A stretch of DNA of 64,000 nt from Arthrobacter sp. 35W (GCF_000482545.1 NZ_KI519455.1:558001-622000); one strand, 5' to 3'. Shown: positions 8,652 through 19,678, counted from the first letter of the stretch. Translations and numbers: made by a program. The notes: a model not told the origin generated them from the letters alone.

Positions 8652-10391
8652 ATGTACATGCTGCTGGCCACCGCTCCGCCCCCCGGCTCCGATGGCACAG
8701 CCCCCCACGGCACAGTCTCCAACGGCACAACCGGCACGGGTCTCGAGGGCCCCGCCGTCGTGCTCCAGCCCCTGGATGCCGCGGGCGCCGAATCCGGCCC
8801 GGCCCGGACGGTGCCGCTGGCCCACCTGCCCGCCGCCGTCCGCGAGGCGGAGCAAGACTCCCCCCGCTGGGTGTGGGGCCAGGCCCAGCGCTGGTACCCC
8901 CAGCTGCTGCGCGCCGGCACGTCGGTGGAACGCTGCCACGATCTGGCCCTGTGCCAGAACATCCTGGTCTTTTCGCCCTTCACCCAGGCCGGCGGCTACC
9001 CGCGGAGCCACAGCTACGTCCCCATGGACCTCGGCCCGGAACCCGAGGCCCGCGACACCGGCCAGGACAGCCTCTTCGATGCCCCGGTGGTGCACAGCGG
9101 CCCCACCCCGGCCGAGCTGGCCCGGGAGCTGCGCGAGCAGCTGGAGAGCGTGAAAACATCCACCGAGCCGCGCCGGCTGGCCCTGCTGCTGGCCGCCGAA
9201 TCCGCCGGCGCCCTGGTGGCCGCGGAGATGACCCGGGCCGGCGTGCCCTGGCGCGAGGACCTGCACCGGCGCATCCTGTCCGACCGTCTGGGGGCGCAGC
9301 CGGCGGAGTTTGCCCGGCCGGAGCGGATGGAAGCCATCGTCGAGGAACTGCGCACGCTGTTGGGCGCCCCCACTTTGAACCCCGATTCGCCCCAGGAGCT
9401 CATGCGGGCTCTGCACCGGGCCGGCATTGACGCGAAGTCCACCCGCTCCTGGGAACTGATGGAAATCAACCACCCCGCGATCGGGCCGCTGCTTGCCTAC
9501 AAGAAGCTCAGCCGGCTGTTCACCGCCAATGGCTGGGCATGGCTGGAGCAGTGGATCCACGACGGGCGTTTCCGCCCCGAATACGTGGTGGGCGGCGTGG
9601 TGACGGGCCGCTGGTCCTCGCACGGCGGCGGAGCGCTGCAGATCCCCAAGCAGATCCGCGGCGCCGCCCATGCCGACCCGGGCTTCAAATTGATCGTGGC
9701 CGACGCGGCCCAATTGGAGCCGCGGGTGCTCATCGCCCTGTCGCAGGACGCCAAGATGGCCGAGGCGGCCCGGGGCAAAGACCTCTACGCCGGCATCGCC
9801 GCGCAGGGCTTCGGCGGCGAGCGCGACAAGGCCAAGATCGCCCTCCTTGGGGCCATGTACGGCGCCACCACCGGCGAGTCCGGGCGGCTGATGCCGCAGC
9901 TGACGCGCACCTACCCGAAGGCCGTCGGCCTGGTGGAGGCAGGGGCGCGGGCCGGCGAGCGCGGCGAACGGGTGGGGACGTATCTGGGCAGGGGCACGCC
10001 GCCGCCGTCGAAGGAGTGGCTGGCCCTGCAGCAGACCACCAGCGCCGAGGAGCAGCGGCGCGCGGATTCGGCGGCCCGCTCGCGGGGGCGGTTTACGCGG
10101 AACTTCGTGGTCCAGGGGTCGGCGGCCGAATGGGCGCTGTGCTGGCTGGCCGACCTCCGGCGCCGGCTGCGCACCTTGGCCGCCGCAGCGCCGGCGGGTG
10201 CCCCGGTGCCGCAGATGGTGTTCTTCCTGCACGATGAAGTGATGGTCCACTGCCCCGAGGAACAGGTGGCGGCGGTGACGGACATGATGCATCAATCCGC
10301 CGCTGCCGCCGCCAGGCTGATCTACGGGGACATCCCCATCCAGTTCCCCGTCACGGCTGTCGCTGCCGACACCTACGCGGAGGCCAAATAG
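8652..10391 (+). CDS. Bifunctional 3'-5' exonuclease / family-A DNA polymerase lacking the 5' nuclease
   Basis: The protein has 579 residues. The polymerase palm has motif A VADAAQLEPRV with D351 and motif C HDE at 527-529 (LHDEVMVHC). The O-helix region is near KIALLGAMYGATTGESGRL. The N-terminal third aligns only loosely with a 3'-5' exonuclease fold, and the catalytic acids are not obvious by eye. No 5'-nuclease domain is present; PolA is about 900 residues. The ATG at 8652 is favoured because the protein begins there with MYMLLATAP and a GACAAT hexamer ends six bases upstream, suggesting a leaderless mRNA. The function is probably repair or lagging-strand maintenance. Confidence 0.8.
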   Translation: MYMLLATAPPPGSDGTAPHGTVSNGTTGTGLEGPAVVLQPLDAAGAESGPARTVPLAHLPAAVREAEQDSPRWVWGQAQRWYPQLLRAGTSVERCHDLALCQNILVFSPFTQAGGYPRSHSYVPMDLGPEPEARDTGQDSLFDAPVVHSGPTPAELARELREQLESVKTSTEPRRLALLLAAESAGALVAAEMTRAGVPWREDLHRRILSDRLGAQPAEFARPERMEAIVEELRTLLGAPTLNPDSPQELMRALHRAGIDAKSTRSWELMEINHPAIGPLLAYKKLSRLFTANGWAWLEQWIHDGRFRPEYVVGGVVTGRWSSHGGGALQIPKQIRGAAHADPGFKLIVADAAQLEPRVLIALSQDAKMAEAARGKDLYAGIAAQGFGGERDKAKIALLGAMYGATTGESGRLMPQLTRTYPKAVGLVEAGARAGERGERVGTYLGRGTPPPSKEWLALQQTTSAEEQRRADSAARSRGRFTRNFVVQGSAAEWALCWLADLRRRLRTLAAAAPAGAPVPQMVFFLHDEVMVHCPEEQVAAVTDMMHQSAAAAARLIYGDIPIQFPVTAVAADTYAEAK

Positions 10392-10430
10392 CCCGACGGC
10401 GTGGACACCCGTCCGCGCGGGCCAAGGAGC

Positions 10431-11111
10431 CTACAGCGGTGCGGGGATCTCCCGGCGGCTGTCCCACGGAACGGACCAGCCCAGGTGGTCGAACACCCGG
10501 TTCAGGATGCCTGCCGTAAAGCCCCAGACCAGCACGCCGTTGACCAGGAAGGCAGGGCTGGCGTAGGTCTGCCCGCCCCGGGTCAACGTGGCCGTATAGC
10601 GGTTGTCGGGGTCAAGGAGGTCGCGCACTGGAACCCTGAACACCTGGGCGGATTCGCCATAGTCCACCACATCGACGGGCGACGGCGATGCCCACCAAGC
10701 GAGCACGGGCGTCACCTCGAAGTTGCTCACCGGCAGCGATACCTCGGGCATCCGGCCCAGAATCTGGACCCCGGCGGGGTCAAGCCCCGTCTCTTCCCGG
10801 GCCTCCCGCAGAGCCGTGGCGTCCACCGATGCATCCTCCGGGTCGACGCCGCCGCCGGGAAAGGCCACTTGGCCCGGGTGGTCTGTCAGAGTGGCGGCAC
10901 GTTCAACCAGCAGCACGTCCAGATCAGCCGGGGCCAGCGGCTTGTCCGAGCGCGCGGGCACCGAATCCAGCACGCCAAAGAGCAACAGCACGGCGGCCTT
11001 GCGTGCCACGGCCGGGTCGATGGCGACATTCCACCTGTCGTCGCGGGCCAGGGAGACTTCTCCCGCCGTGGCGCGGCGGGCCAGCTCCACCAGATCCGCG
11101 TAGGCGGTCAT
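10431..11111 (-). CDS. Nudix hydrolase, CoA pyrophosphatase (NudL-like)
   Basis: The protein has 226 residues. The Nudix box [25 protein letters not shown] has the REAREETGL catalytic helix. The upstream [11 protein letters not shown] is the extra NuCoA signature typical of CoA-hydrolysing members. It would cleave CoA or related dinucleotides in the cytoplasm. The ATG overlaps the stop of nth by 4 bp, so the two are one transcription unit. Confidence 0.85.
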   Translation of the reverse strand: MTAYADLVELARRATAGEVSLARDDRWNVAIDPAVARKAAVLLLFGVLDSVPARSDKPLAPADLDVLLVERAATLTDHPGQVAFPGGGVDPEDASVDATALREAREETGLDPAGVQILGRMPEVSLPVSNFEVTPVLAWWASPSPVDVVDYGESAQVFRVPVRDLLDPDNRYTATLTRGGQTYASPAFLVNGVLVWGFTAGILNRVFDHLGWSVPWDSRREIPAPL

Positions 11112-11965
11112 GCCGGCCCCCGCTGCGGCTGGGCCGGCTGGGCCTGCGCCGTTGAGGCCAAGGCCGCACGCTGGGAGTCCTGGCGGTATTCGGCCGCCCG
11201 GGACGTATCGGCCAGCATGCGGGCCAGCAGTTCCTCGTTGCCGGGTGCCAGCTCGTATTTGAGCAGCTTGGCGGCCTTGGCCGGGTCCGTTTCGCCGTCA
11301 CCGAAGGCCGGGCACAGGTGGGCGATCGGGCAGGCTCCGCAGGCGGGCTTGCGGGCATGGCAGATCCGCCGCCCATGGAACACCACCCTGTGCGAGAGCA
11401 TCGTCCAGTCCCGCGGCTCGAACAGCTCCGCCACGTCCGACTCAACCCGGACCGGGTCCTCCGAGGCCGTCCAGCCGAAGCGGCGGGCCAGGCGCAGAAA
11501 GTGCGTGTCAACGGTGATCCCGGGAACGCCAAAGGCATTGCCCAGCACCACATTCGCCGTCTTGCGCCCCACACCCGGGAGCGTCACCAGCTCCTTCAGT
11601 GTGCCCGGGACCTCGCCGTCGTACTCATCGACGAGCCGAGTGGACAGCGCCAGCAGATTGGCCGCCTTGGCGCGGAAGAAGCCGGTGGGCTTGATGATGG
11701 TCTCCAGCTCCGCGGAGTTGGCCTCGGCCATGGCACGCGGATCCGGGTAGCGCGCAAAGAGCTCCGGCGTGGTGGCGTTGACGCGTACATCGGTGGTCTG
11801 GGCGGACAGCACCGTGGCCACCAGGAGCTCAAAGGGATTGAGGAAATCCAACTCCGCGTGCGCGTACGGATACAGCTCAGCGAGCTCGCGGTTGATCCTG
11901 CGGGCACGGCGTTTGAGCGCCAGCATCGATTCGCTGGCGCCCATGCCGCCCCGGGTGGTGGCCAA
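11108..11965 (-). CDS. nth: Endonuclease III (DNA glycosylase/AP lyase)
   Basis: The protein has 285 residues. The helix-hairpin-helix [14 protein letters not shown] holds catalytic K135; catalytic D153 is in [11 protein letters not shown]. The [4Fe-4S] cluster ligands are C202, C209, C212 and C218 (C-X6-C-X2-C-X5-C). It removes oxidised pyrimidines in base excision repair. Possible starts are 11965 or the second Met at 11944. The C-terminal tail of about 65 residues after the cluster is longer than in E. coli Nth and is rich in Ala, Gln and Pro. Confidence 0.93.
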   Translation of the reverse strand: MATTRGGMGASESMLALKRRARRINRELAELYPYAHAELDFLNPFELLVATVLSAQTTDVRVNATTPELFARYPDPRAMAEANSAELETIIKPTGFFRAKAANLLALSTRLVDEYDGEVPGTLKELVTLPGVGRKTANVVLGNAFGVPGITVDTHFLRLARRFGWTASEDPVRVESDVAELFEPRDWTMLSHRVVFHGRRICHARKPACGACPIAHLCPAFGDGETDPAKAAKLLKYELAPGNEELLARMLADTSRAAEYRQDSQRAALASTAQAQPAQPQRGPA

Positions 11966-11968
11966 GGA

Positions 11969-13414
11969 CTACTCGCCCTCGGGTGCCCGCTCGATCCCGG
12001 ACAGATCCCGCAGCACGCCCACGCGGCCGTCGGTGTTCTGGACCAGGAAATCGTGGCCGCGGTCGGCCAGGGCGAGGACCCAGTTGCCCGGCTCCACGTT
12101 GTACAGGAAGGCTCCCGTGGACTCCTCGACGACGGGGCGGGGACGGTCCACGGCGAACCAGAAGGCATCGTAGACCGGCTGGCCCGAGGCCTGCGGGTCC
12201 ACCGTGGCGCCAATGCTTTCGTGGACGGGGGCGGGGGCCTCCACGCTCTCGGCCGCTTGGACGGGCTCGACGGCGGCCGGCTCCTCAGCGGCCGGCTCCT
12301 CAGCGGCCGGCTCCTCGGCGGGCGCGGCGTCGTCCACGGCTGGGAGGTTTCCGGCCTCGCCAGCGGCTGCGCCCGCGGCAGAGGTCCCAGCGGACACCGG
12401 CTCCGCGTCGGACGGCTCAACATCGGCATCGACGACGTCGACAATTGCGGCCGGGCCGGAGGCGGCGGGGTCGGCGTCTGCCGCTGCGGACTGGGCGGCC
12501 TCGGCGTCGTCCACGGCATCAGCGGCAGGTTCCCCAGCCGGGGAACCGGTTTCGCCGGCCAGCGGCTCGGCGGCCTCAGGCTCGGCCGCAACGGGGGCAT
12601 CCGTGGATCCGGCGTCCATGCCCGCGGCCCCGGTGATGGGGAACGCCATGGTGCCCGGAGCGGAGGAGGTTGCCGGAGCCGCCCAGCGGCTCTCGGCGGC
12701 GCCATCCACCCAAGCGGCGGCAGGTGCAGAGGCACCGAAGGCATCCCGGGCTGCGGCACCAACGGCCGTGGGTGCCTGGGCACCCTGGTCAGCGGCAGCG
12801 GCGCCAAAGGATGCGCCAGCGGCAGCCTGGCCCTGGGTGCTCTGGGCGGCGGCACCCTTTACGGAGGCTCCGGCAGCCACAGCGGTCTTGGGGGCTGCAG
12901 CGGCGGGAACGGCGTCGCGGGCCATGGGGTGGGCCGGCACCTCGGGGCGTCCGGTGAAGTCCGCGGCGAACGCGGGGACGATGCTGGCCCCTACGGTGGC
13001 GGCGAGAAGACCCAGCGAGCCCACCAGCCCGATCAGGAAACCGGGGCCGAAGGTGGTGACTGTAGCCAGGAAGAAGTAGGCAGTGGCGAAACCGGCCACC
13101 ACGGAGGCGAACTGGTCAACGGACAGCGAGCCGACGCGCGGCTGGGCCGCCGGAGAGTAGCGGCGGTAGAGGAACAGGGAGCCCACCAGCAGCGGCAGGA
13201 GCACGCCAATGCCCAGGAAGAACAACGGCGTGGCATTCCAGAGGTTCAGCAGGTACCTGTCCACGATGATGGGCAGCAGGGAGCCGAGGAAGACCACCAG
13301 GACGGACCCGAGGACAGTGATGTCGCGTGCGGTCAGCGGGCCCAGCAGGGCGTGCCCAGCGGTGGCCGAGGGAGTGCTTCCCTCCTGGACGGTGGAGGTG
13401 TGCGGCTGCGTCAT
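11969..13414 (-). CDS. Membrane protein with a long Ala/Pro/Glu-rich disordered linker, unknown function
   Basis: The protein has 481 residues. A clear AAGGAG ribosome site lies 7 bases before the ATG at 13414. Residues about 35-150 hold four hydrophobic helices in two pairs (TVLGSVLVVFLGSLLPIIV, LFFLGIGVLLPLLVGSLFL, and two later ones). Residues about 165-400 are low-complexity Ala, Pro, Glu, Asp and Thr, including EEPAA repeats encoded by tandem 15-bp units near 12285-12325. The end (from about 405) is a compact conserved-looking segment AFWFAVDRPRPVVEES...GNWVLALADRGHDFLVQ. I do not recognise the family. It lies three bases upstream of nth, so they may be co-transcribed. Confidence 0.7.
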   Translation of the reverse strand: MTQPHTSTVQEGSTPSATAGHALLGPLTARDITVLGSVLVVFLGSLLPIIVDRYLLNLWNATPLFFLGIGVLLPLLVGSLFLYRRYSPAAQPRVGSLSVDQFASVVAGFATAYFFLATVTTFGPGFLIGLVGSLGLLAATVGASIVPAFAADFTGRPEVPAHPMARDAVPAAAAPKTAVAAGASVKGAAAQSTQGQAAAGASFGAAAADQGAQAPTAVGAAARDAFGASAPAAAWVDGAAESRWAAPATSSAPGTMAFPITGAAGMDAGSTDAPVAAEPEAAEPLAGETGSPAGEPAADAVDDAEAAQSAAADADPAASGPAAIVDVVDADVEPSDAEPVSAGTSAAGAAAGEAGNLPAVDDAAPAEEPAAEEPAAEEPAAVEPVQAAESVEAPAPVHESIGATVDPQASGQPVYDAFWFAVDRPRPVVEESTGAFLYNVEPGNWVLALADRGHDFLVQNTDGRVGVLRDLSGIERAPEGE

Positions 13415-13860
13415 GTAAGTACTCCTTGGCGGGCGGCCCATGGTGCCGCCACCCGCTCGGTTTGAGGTTGTCCGCCGCCACTGCGCCTGTCACGGCCGCA
13501 CTGCCAACGGACTCCGGGTCAAAGTCACGAATCTGTTACAGCCTAGTAAAGGCGGAGGGCCAACACTACTTCAAAACCCCGTCCGGGCTGGGAATTACCC
13601 CACAGTTCCGGGCCCACCGGACCCCGCACCCCGCACTTTCCCCGCACCCACGCCCTGCATTTGGGCGCAGATCGGCATCCATTCGCCGGTCCTTCATGTG
13701 ACCGTGGACACGTAGGACCTTTTCAGGCGATAAAGTGAAATCTGGAACGCAGGCCCCCACCACCGCGCCCGCCCCGCTTGCCGGGACAGGGCTCCCCTGC
13801 AAGGGAGGACGCGCGGCGGCCCAGGCGGGCACGGCAGGAACTTTATTGAAGGGGTTAGAG
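13415..13860. other. Divergent intergenic region between the membrane protein and acs
   Basis: This 446-bp stretch has no convincing gene. Positions 13697-13712 contain a TGTGA-N6-ACACG sequence, two mismatches from the Crp consensus. TAAAGT at 13731-13736 could be a -10 for acs. Crp control of acs is well known in actinobacteria, so the weak site is worth noting. The lower part near 13815-13835 is very GC-rich. Confidence 0.4.
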
Positions 13861-15873
<2,013 letters not shown>

Positions 15874-15877
15874 CCCC

Positions 15878-15939
15878 CAACTGAGGCGCAGCAACTGCTC
15901 GAAATCGCTGGATTTCCTGCAGTTGCTGCGCCTCAGTTG
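15878..15939. terminator. Perfect 21-bp hairpin after acs
   Basis: The arms 15878-15898 and 15919-15939 are exact reverse complements over 21 bp. The 20-nt loop contains a second stem (GAAATC/GATTTC). It begins four bases after the acs stop, so it is very likely the terminator. Confidence 0.8.
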
Positions 15940-16165
15940 TAGTTAAGCGCCGGACACGGCATCGGAATGCCCGCACCGTAGAACTCTTTCGCGGAGTCGC
16001 TCACGAAGTAGCACTTCTTATCTTTGCAAAACTTCTTTACAAATTTACATAAAGGAAAGCGCCGGACTTCGGGTTTCGCACATTGTGAAACACCGGAGTC
16101 CAGCGCTTTTCCATTTTCGACCACCAAATCGTTACAAAGTGATTGAAAAGTTTTTCTTTTGAGTC
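15940..16165. other. AT-rich gap with a second hairpin
   Basis: This region is markedly poorer in GC than its neighbours. Positions 16056-16077 and 16087-16109 form a long imperfect hairpin (about 20 pairs with one wobble, one mismatch and one bulge) followed by TTTT, like an intrinsic terminator reading rightward. A small open frame on the minus strand (15933-16127, 64 codons, Lys and Cys rich) lies across both hairpins and is probably not a gene. A short untranslated RNA between the two hairpins cannot be excluded. Confidence 0.45.
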
Positions 16166-16194
16166 TTGACGTTCGCTTTTGATCCGATCATGCT
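16166..16194 (+). promoter_or_regulatory. Promoter of the sugar ABC operon
   Basis: The -35 TTGACG (16166-16171) and -10 CATGCT (16189-16194) are separated by 17 bp, predicting a start near 16201. The leader to the ATG at 16243 would be about 42 nt and includes AAGGGAG. Confidence 0.6.
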
Positions 16195-16201
16195 GTTTGT
16201 A

Positions 16202-16217
16202 TGTGATCTGATTCACA
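16202..16217. promoter_or_regulatory. Perfect Crp/GlxR-type operator
   Basis: TGTGATCTGATTCACA is a full match to TGTGAN6TCACA. It starts right at the predicted transcription start, so bound Crp would more likely block than activate this promoter. A Crp gene of this type lies in the same window at 24812-25489. Confidence 0.75.
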
Positions 16218-16242
16218 AAACATGTCTTTCAAGGGAGAAATC

Positions 16243-17550
16243 ATGACATCCAATGGTTCGATGCCTGCCTTCGGAATGGACCGCCGGTCAGTGCTCAAGA
16301 CCCTCGGCATCGGTGCCGTTGGGCTGGCTGGCATTCCGCTGCTGACCGCCTGCACCGGTGGCAGCGGCCCCGGCACCGGCTCGGGTTCCGCAACGTCGCT
16401 GACTTTTGGGTCCGGGTCCTCCGACGACGTCCCCAAGGCCGCCTACAAGGCCGTCACCGACGCGTTCACCAAAAAGTCCGGCATCACCGTGGCCACCAAC
16501 GTGGTCCCGCACAACGACTTCCAGAACAAGATCGCCACCTACCTCCAGGGCAGCCCCGACGACGCGTTCACCTGGTTCTCCGGCTACCGCATGCAGTACT
16601 ACGCCGCCCAGGGCCAGCTCGCCCCGATCGATGACGTCTGGGAAAAGATCGGCGGGAACTTCTCCCCCGCGATGAAGAAGGCCTCCACCGGCCCCGACGG
16701 GAAGATGTACTTCGTCCCCAACTACAACTACCCCTGGGGCTTCTTCTACCGCAAGAGCCTGTGGGCCGAAAAGGGCTACCAGGTCCCCACCACCTTCGAC
16801 GCGCTCACCACCCTGGCCGCGAAGATGAAGTCCGACGGCCTGGTCCCGATCGAGTTCGCCGACAAGGACGGCTGGCCGGCGATGGGCACCTTCGACTACA
16901 TCAACATGCGCCTGAACGGCTACCAGTTCCACATGGACCTCACCGCCCACAAGGAATCCTGGGACCAGCCCAAGGTCGCCGCGATCTTTGACACCTGGAA
17001 GGCGCTGCTGCCCTTCCAGAACCCCGCCGCCCTGGGCATGACCTGGCAGGACGCGGCCATCTCCCTGGGCGCGAAGAAATCCGGCATGTACCTGCTGGGC
17101 TCCTTCGTCACCCAGCAGTTCACCGACCCCGCCGTGCTGGCCGACATCGACTTCTTCCCGTTCCCCGAGATCGCCGTCGAGGGCCAGGACGCCGTCGAGG
17201 CCCCGATCGACGGGCTGCTGCTGTCCAAAAAGGGCGGCACCAACCAGGGCGCCCGCGACTTCCTGGCCTTCATGGGCTCCGCCGAGGGCCAGGACGCCTA
17301 CGCCGCCGTGGACCCCTCCAACATTGCCACCGTCAAGGGTGCGGACACCTCCAAGTTCTCCCCGCTGAACAAGAAGTGCGCGGACGTGATCGCCAACGCC
17401 AAGAGCATCAGCCAGTTCTTCGACCGCGACGCCCTGCCCGCGATGGCCACGAACGTGATGATCCCGGCCCTGCAGGGCTTCGTCAAGGACGGCACCATCG
17501 ACATCAAGAACCTCGAAGCACAGGCCAAGGCGCTCTACGCCGCCCAGTAG
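16243..17550 (+). CDS. Sugar ABC transporter substrate-binding lipoprotein (CUT1, family 1)
   Basis: The protein has 435 residues. The N-terminus has a twin-arginine-like DRRSVLK followed by a hydrophobic stretch and the lipobox LLTAC, so it is a lipoprotein exported across the membrane. The mature part is a family 1 solute-binding fold, with the sugar-contacting region around FPVPNYN, WAEKGYQVP and DGLLLSKKGG. The ATG at 16243 has a strong AAGGGAG. It is the first gene of SBP-permease-permease; no ATPase is encoded here, so a shared MsmK/MalK-type ATPase elsewhere is probably used. The specific sugar is not evident. Confidence 0.85.
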   Translation: MTSNGSMPAFGMDRRSVLKTLGIGAVGLAGIPLLTACTGGSGPGTGSGSATSLTFGSGSSDDVPKAAYKAVTDAFTKKSGITVATNVVPHNDFQNKIATYLQGSPDDAFTWFSGYRMQYYAAQGQLAPIDDVWEKIGGNFSPAMKKASTGPDGKMYFVPNYNYPWGFFYRKSLWAEKGYQVPTTFDALTTLAAKMKSDGLVPIEFADKDGWPAMGTFDYINMRLNGYQFHMDLTAHKESWDQPKVAAIFDTWKALLPFQNPAALGMTWQDAAISLGAKKSGMYLLGSFVTQQFTDPAVLADIDFFPFPEIAVEGQDAVEAPIDGLLLSKKGGTNQGARDFLAFMGSAEGQDAYAAVDPSNIATVKGADTSKFSPLNKKCADVIANAKSISQFFDRDALPAMATNVMIPALQGFVKDGTIDIKNLEAQAKALYAAQ

Positions 17551-17559
17551 CACCCGTAC

Positions 17560-17594
17560 GGTGTGGGGCCCGGCCACCATCCGGGCCCCACACC
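17560..17594 (+). terminator. Hairpin between the binding protein and permease genes
   Basis: A perfect 14-bp stem (17560-17573 and 17581-17594) with a 7-nt loop lies in the 127-bp gap within the operon. It probably stabilises the 3' end of the SBP mRNA or partly terminates it, so the SBP is made in excess over the permeases. Confidence 0.7.
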
Positions 17595-17677
17595 ATTTCG
17601 ATCAAGCACCTTCCTGGCCCTGCACCGTCGCGGCCTTCCACGTTTTGATACGGAACTATCCCGAGGGAGAACTCCCC

Positions 17678-18655
17678 ATGAGCTCCACCACCGAGGTGCC
17701 CCCGGCCGGCCCGGCCGCGGCACCCCCGACCCCCACACCCCGGCGCGGACTGCGCAAGAACCGCGGAGTGCGGCGCCTGTCCCGAATGGACAAGATCGTC
17801 CTGGGCATCATGGTCGGGATCCCCACCCTGATCCAGCTGGTCCTGGTCTGGATCCCCACCCTGCTCTCCATCCTGCTCTCCTTCACCCGCTGGAACGGCC
17901 TGTCGCTGGAGAACATCCGCGCCGCCGGCCTGGCGAACTACCAATACGTCTTCAACGACAGCCCCGCGTTCTGGCCCGCCGTGCAGCACAACATCCTCTG
18001 GCTGCTCTTTCTGGCCGTCGTCGCCACCCCGCTGGGCCTTTTGCTGGCCGTGCTGCTGGACCAGAACATCCGCGGCTCGAAGATCTACCAAAGCATCTTC
18101 TTCGTCCCCGTCATGCTCTCCCTGGCCCTGGTCGGCATCATCTGGCAGCTGTTCTACCAAAAGGACAACGGCCTGCTGAACTTCGTCCTGGGCACCGCCG
18201 GCACACCCCAAGCCGTGGACTGGTTCGGAGACCCCAGCGTGAACATCTGGGCCGCCATGATCGCCGCGACCTGGCGCCACGCCGGCTACGTCATGATCCT
18301 GTACCTGGCCGGGCTGAAGGGTGTCGACGGGTCCCTGCGCGAGGCCGCCTCCCTGGACGGCGCCAACGCCGTGCAAACATTCTTCCGCGTCGTGTTCCCG
18401 GCCATGCGGCCGGTGAACATCGTGATCGTGGTCATCACCATCATCGAGTCCCTGCGCGCCTTCGACGTCGTCTGGGTCATCAACAAGGGCACCAACGGGC
18501 TCGAACTCATCAGCGCCCTGGTCATCACCTACCTCGTCGGAGAGGGCCAGTCCATCGGCATCGGCTCCGCCTTCGCCGTGATCCTGCTGGTGGTCTCCCT
18601 GGTGCCGATCATCATCTACCTGTCCCGCACCTTTGGGAAGGAAAGCAAATCATGA
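17678..18655 (+). CDS. Sugar ABC transporter permease (MalF/UgpA type)
   Basis: The protein has 325 residues with about six hydrophobic segments after a Pro/Ala-rich N-terminus. The EAA loop signature appears as REAASLDGANAVQTFFRVVFP (about residues 225-245), which contacts the ATPase. The start ATG at 17678 follows GAGGGAG. It pairs with the next gene, which it overlaps by 4 bp (ATGA), to form the membrane channel. Confidence 0.85.
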   Translation: MSSTTEVPPAGPAAAPPTPTPRRGLRKNRGVRRLSRMDKIVLGIMVGIPTLIQLVLVWIPTLLSILLSFTRWNGLSLENIRAAGLANYQYVFNDSPAFWPAVQHNILWLLFLAVVATPLGLLLAVLLDQNIRGSKIYQSIFFVPVMLSLALVGIIWQLFYQKDNGLLNFVLGTAGTPQAVDWFGDPSVNIWAAMIAATWRHAGYVMILYLAGLKGVDGSLREAASLDGANAVQTFFRVVFPAMRPVNIVIVVITIIESLRAFDVVWVINKGTNGLELISALVITYLVGEGQSIGIGSAFAVILLVVSLVPIIIYLSRTFGKESKS

Positions 18656-19560
18656 CCAGCACACCCTCGATCCTGCGCCCCCGCACCGCCCTGCCCGGCA
18701 CCAGGGGCGCCGGCAAACGCCACTACGGCACCCACATCTTCCTCACCGTCATGGCCGTGATGTGGATGGTGCCCCTGGGCTGGGCCCTGTTCACCGCGCT
18801 GCGCCCCAAGGCCGACACCGACAAATACGGGTACTTCAGCCTCGGCGGGGCCTTCAACTTCGACAACTTCGCCACCGCCTGGACCCAGGGCGGGTTCCTG
18901 CGCTACTTCGGCAACTCCCTGATCATCACCATCCCCACGATCATCCTGGTCCTGCTGTTCTCCTCCATGATGGCCTTCGCCGTCAGCCGGGTGTCCTGGA
19001 AGTTCAACATCACCCTGCTGATCATGTTCACCGCCGGCAACCTGCTGCCCCCGCAGGTCCTGGCGACCCCGTTGTTTGAAATGTTCAAACTCCTCCAGGT
19101 CCCCTACTGGTTCTCCGACTCCGGCAACCTGCTCAACACCTACCTCTCGGTCATCCTGGCCAACACCGCCTTCCAGATCGGGTTCTGCACCTTCGTGCTC
19201 TCCAACTACATGAAGGCCCTCTCCCCGGACCTGACCGAGGCGGCCCTGGTCGACGGGGCCGGGCTCTGGCGCCAGTACTGGTCGATCATCCTGCCCCTGT
19301 GCCGGCCCGCCCTGGCCGCGATGGCCACCCTGCAGGTCATCTTCATCTACAACGACTACTTCTGGCCGCTGCTGTTCATCCAATCCGGCGACAGGCTCCC
19401 GGTCACCACCGCCATCAACAACCTCCAGGGCACCTTCCTCTCCAACTACAACCTCCTCGCCGCCGGCGCCACCATCACCGTCATCCCGACCCTGATCGTG
19501 TACATCGCCCTCCAACGCCACTTCGTGGCCGGACTGACCCTGGGCTCCAGCAAAGGCTAA
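18652..19560 (+). CDS. Sugar ABC transporter permease (MalG/UgpE type)
   Basis: The protein has 302 residues with six hydrophobic segments. The EAA motif is TEAALVDGAGLWRQYWSIILP. The last residues VAGLTLGSSKG are the classic MalG-type C-terminal tail (GLTxGAVKG). The ATG overlaps the stop of the first permease. The transcript ends at the hairpin 55 bp downstream. Confidence 0.86.
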   Translation: MTSTPSILRPRTALPGTRGAGKRHYGTHIFLTVMAVMWMVPLGWALFTALRPKADTDKYGYFSLGGAFNFDNFATAWTQGGFLRYFGNSLIITIPTIILVLLFSSMMAFAVSRVSWKFNITLLIMFTAGNLLPPQVLATPLFEMFKLLQVPYWFSDSGNLLNTYLSVILANTAFQIGFCTFVLSNYMKALSPDLTEAALVDGAGLWRQYWSIILPLCRPALAAMATLQVIFIYNDYFWPLLFIQSGDRLPVTTAINNLQGTFLSNYNLLAAGATITVIPTLIVYIALQRHFVAGLTLGSSKG

Positions 19561-19614
19561 GCCCGCACGGACAGGGAGCATGATGCCCCGCGGCTGGGCA
19601 CCACATAGCCTATT

Positions 19615-19651
19615 GGTGCGTGTTTTGGCCGTCCCGGCCAAAACACGCACC
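19615..19651. terminator. Perfect 17-bp hairpin after the sugar permease operon
   Basis: Arms 19615-19631 and 19635-19651 are exact complements with a 3-nt loop. It lies between the permease and the DeoR gene. There is no T-run, but the very stable stem suggests termination or a 3'-stability structure. Confidence 0.7.
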
Positions 19652-19678
19652 CCACCGCCACAACGAAGTGAGGTAGAA

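Noticed and set aside
7398-10295. Upstream extension of the TadA frame
   Set aside because: It crosses ssd and the DNA polymerase gene without any domain; the GTG at 7397 with the 4-bp overlap is the real start.
12200-12920. Repetitive sequence that could be taken for a CRISPR or minisatellite
   Set aside because: The repeats are short, in frame and code for Ala/Glu/Pro low complexity; there are no regular spacers.
15933-16127. Minus-strand 64-codon frame, Lys/Cys rich
   Set aside because: It covers two hairpins, has no ribosome site or family match, and its composition follows the AT-rich gap. It may still be checked with RNA data.
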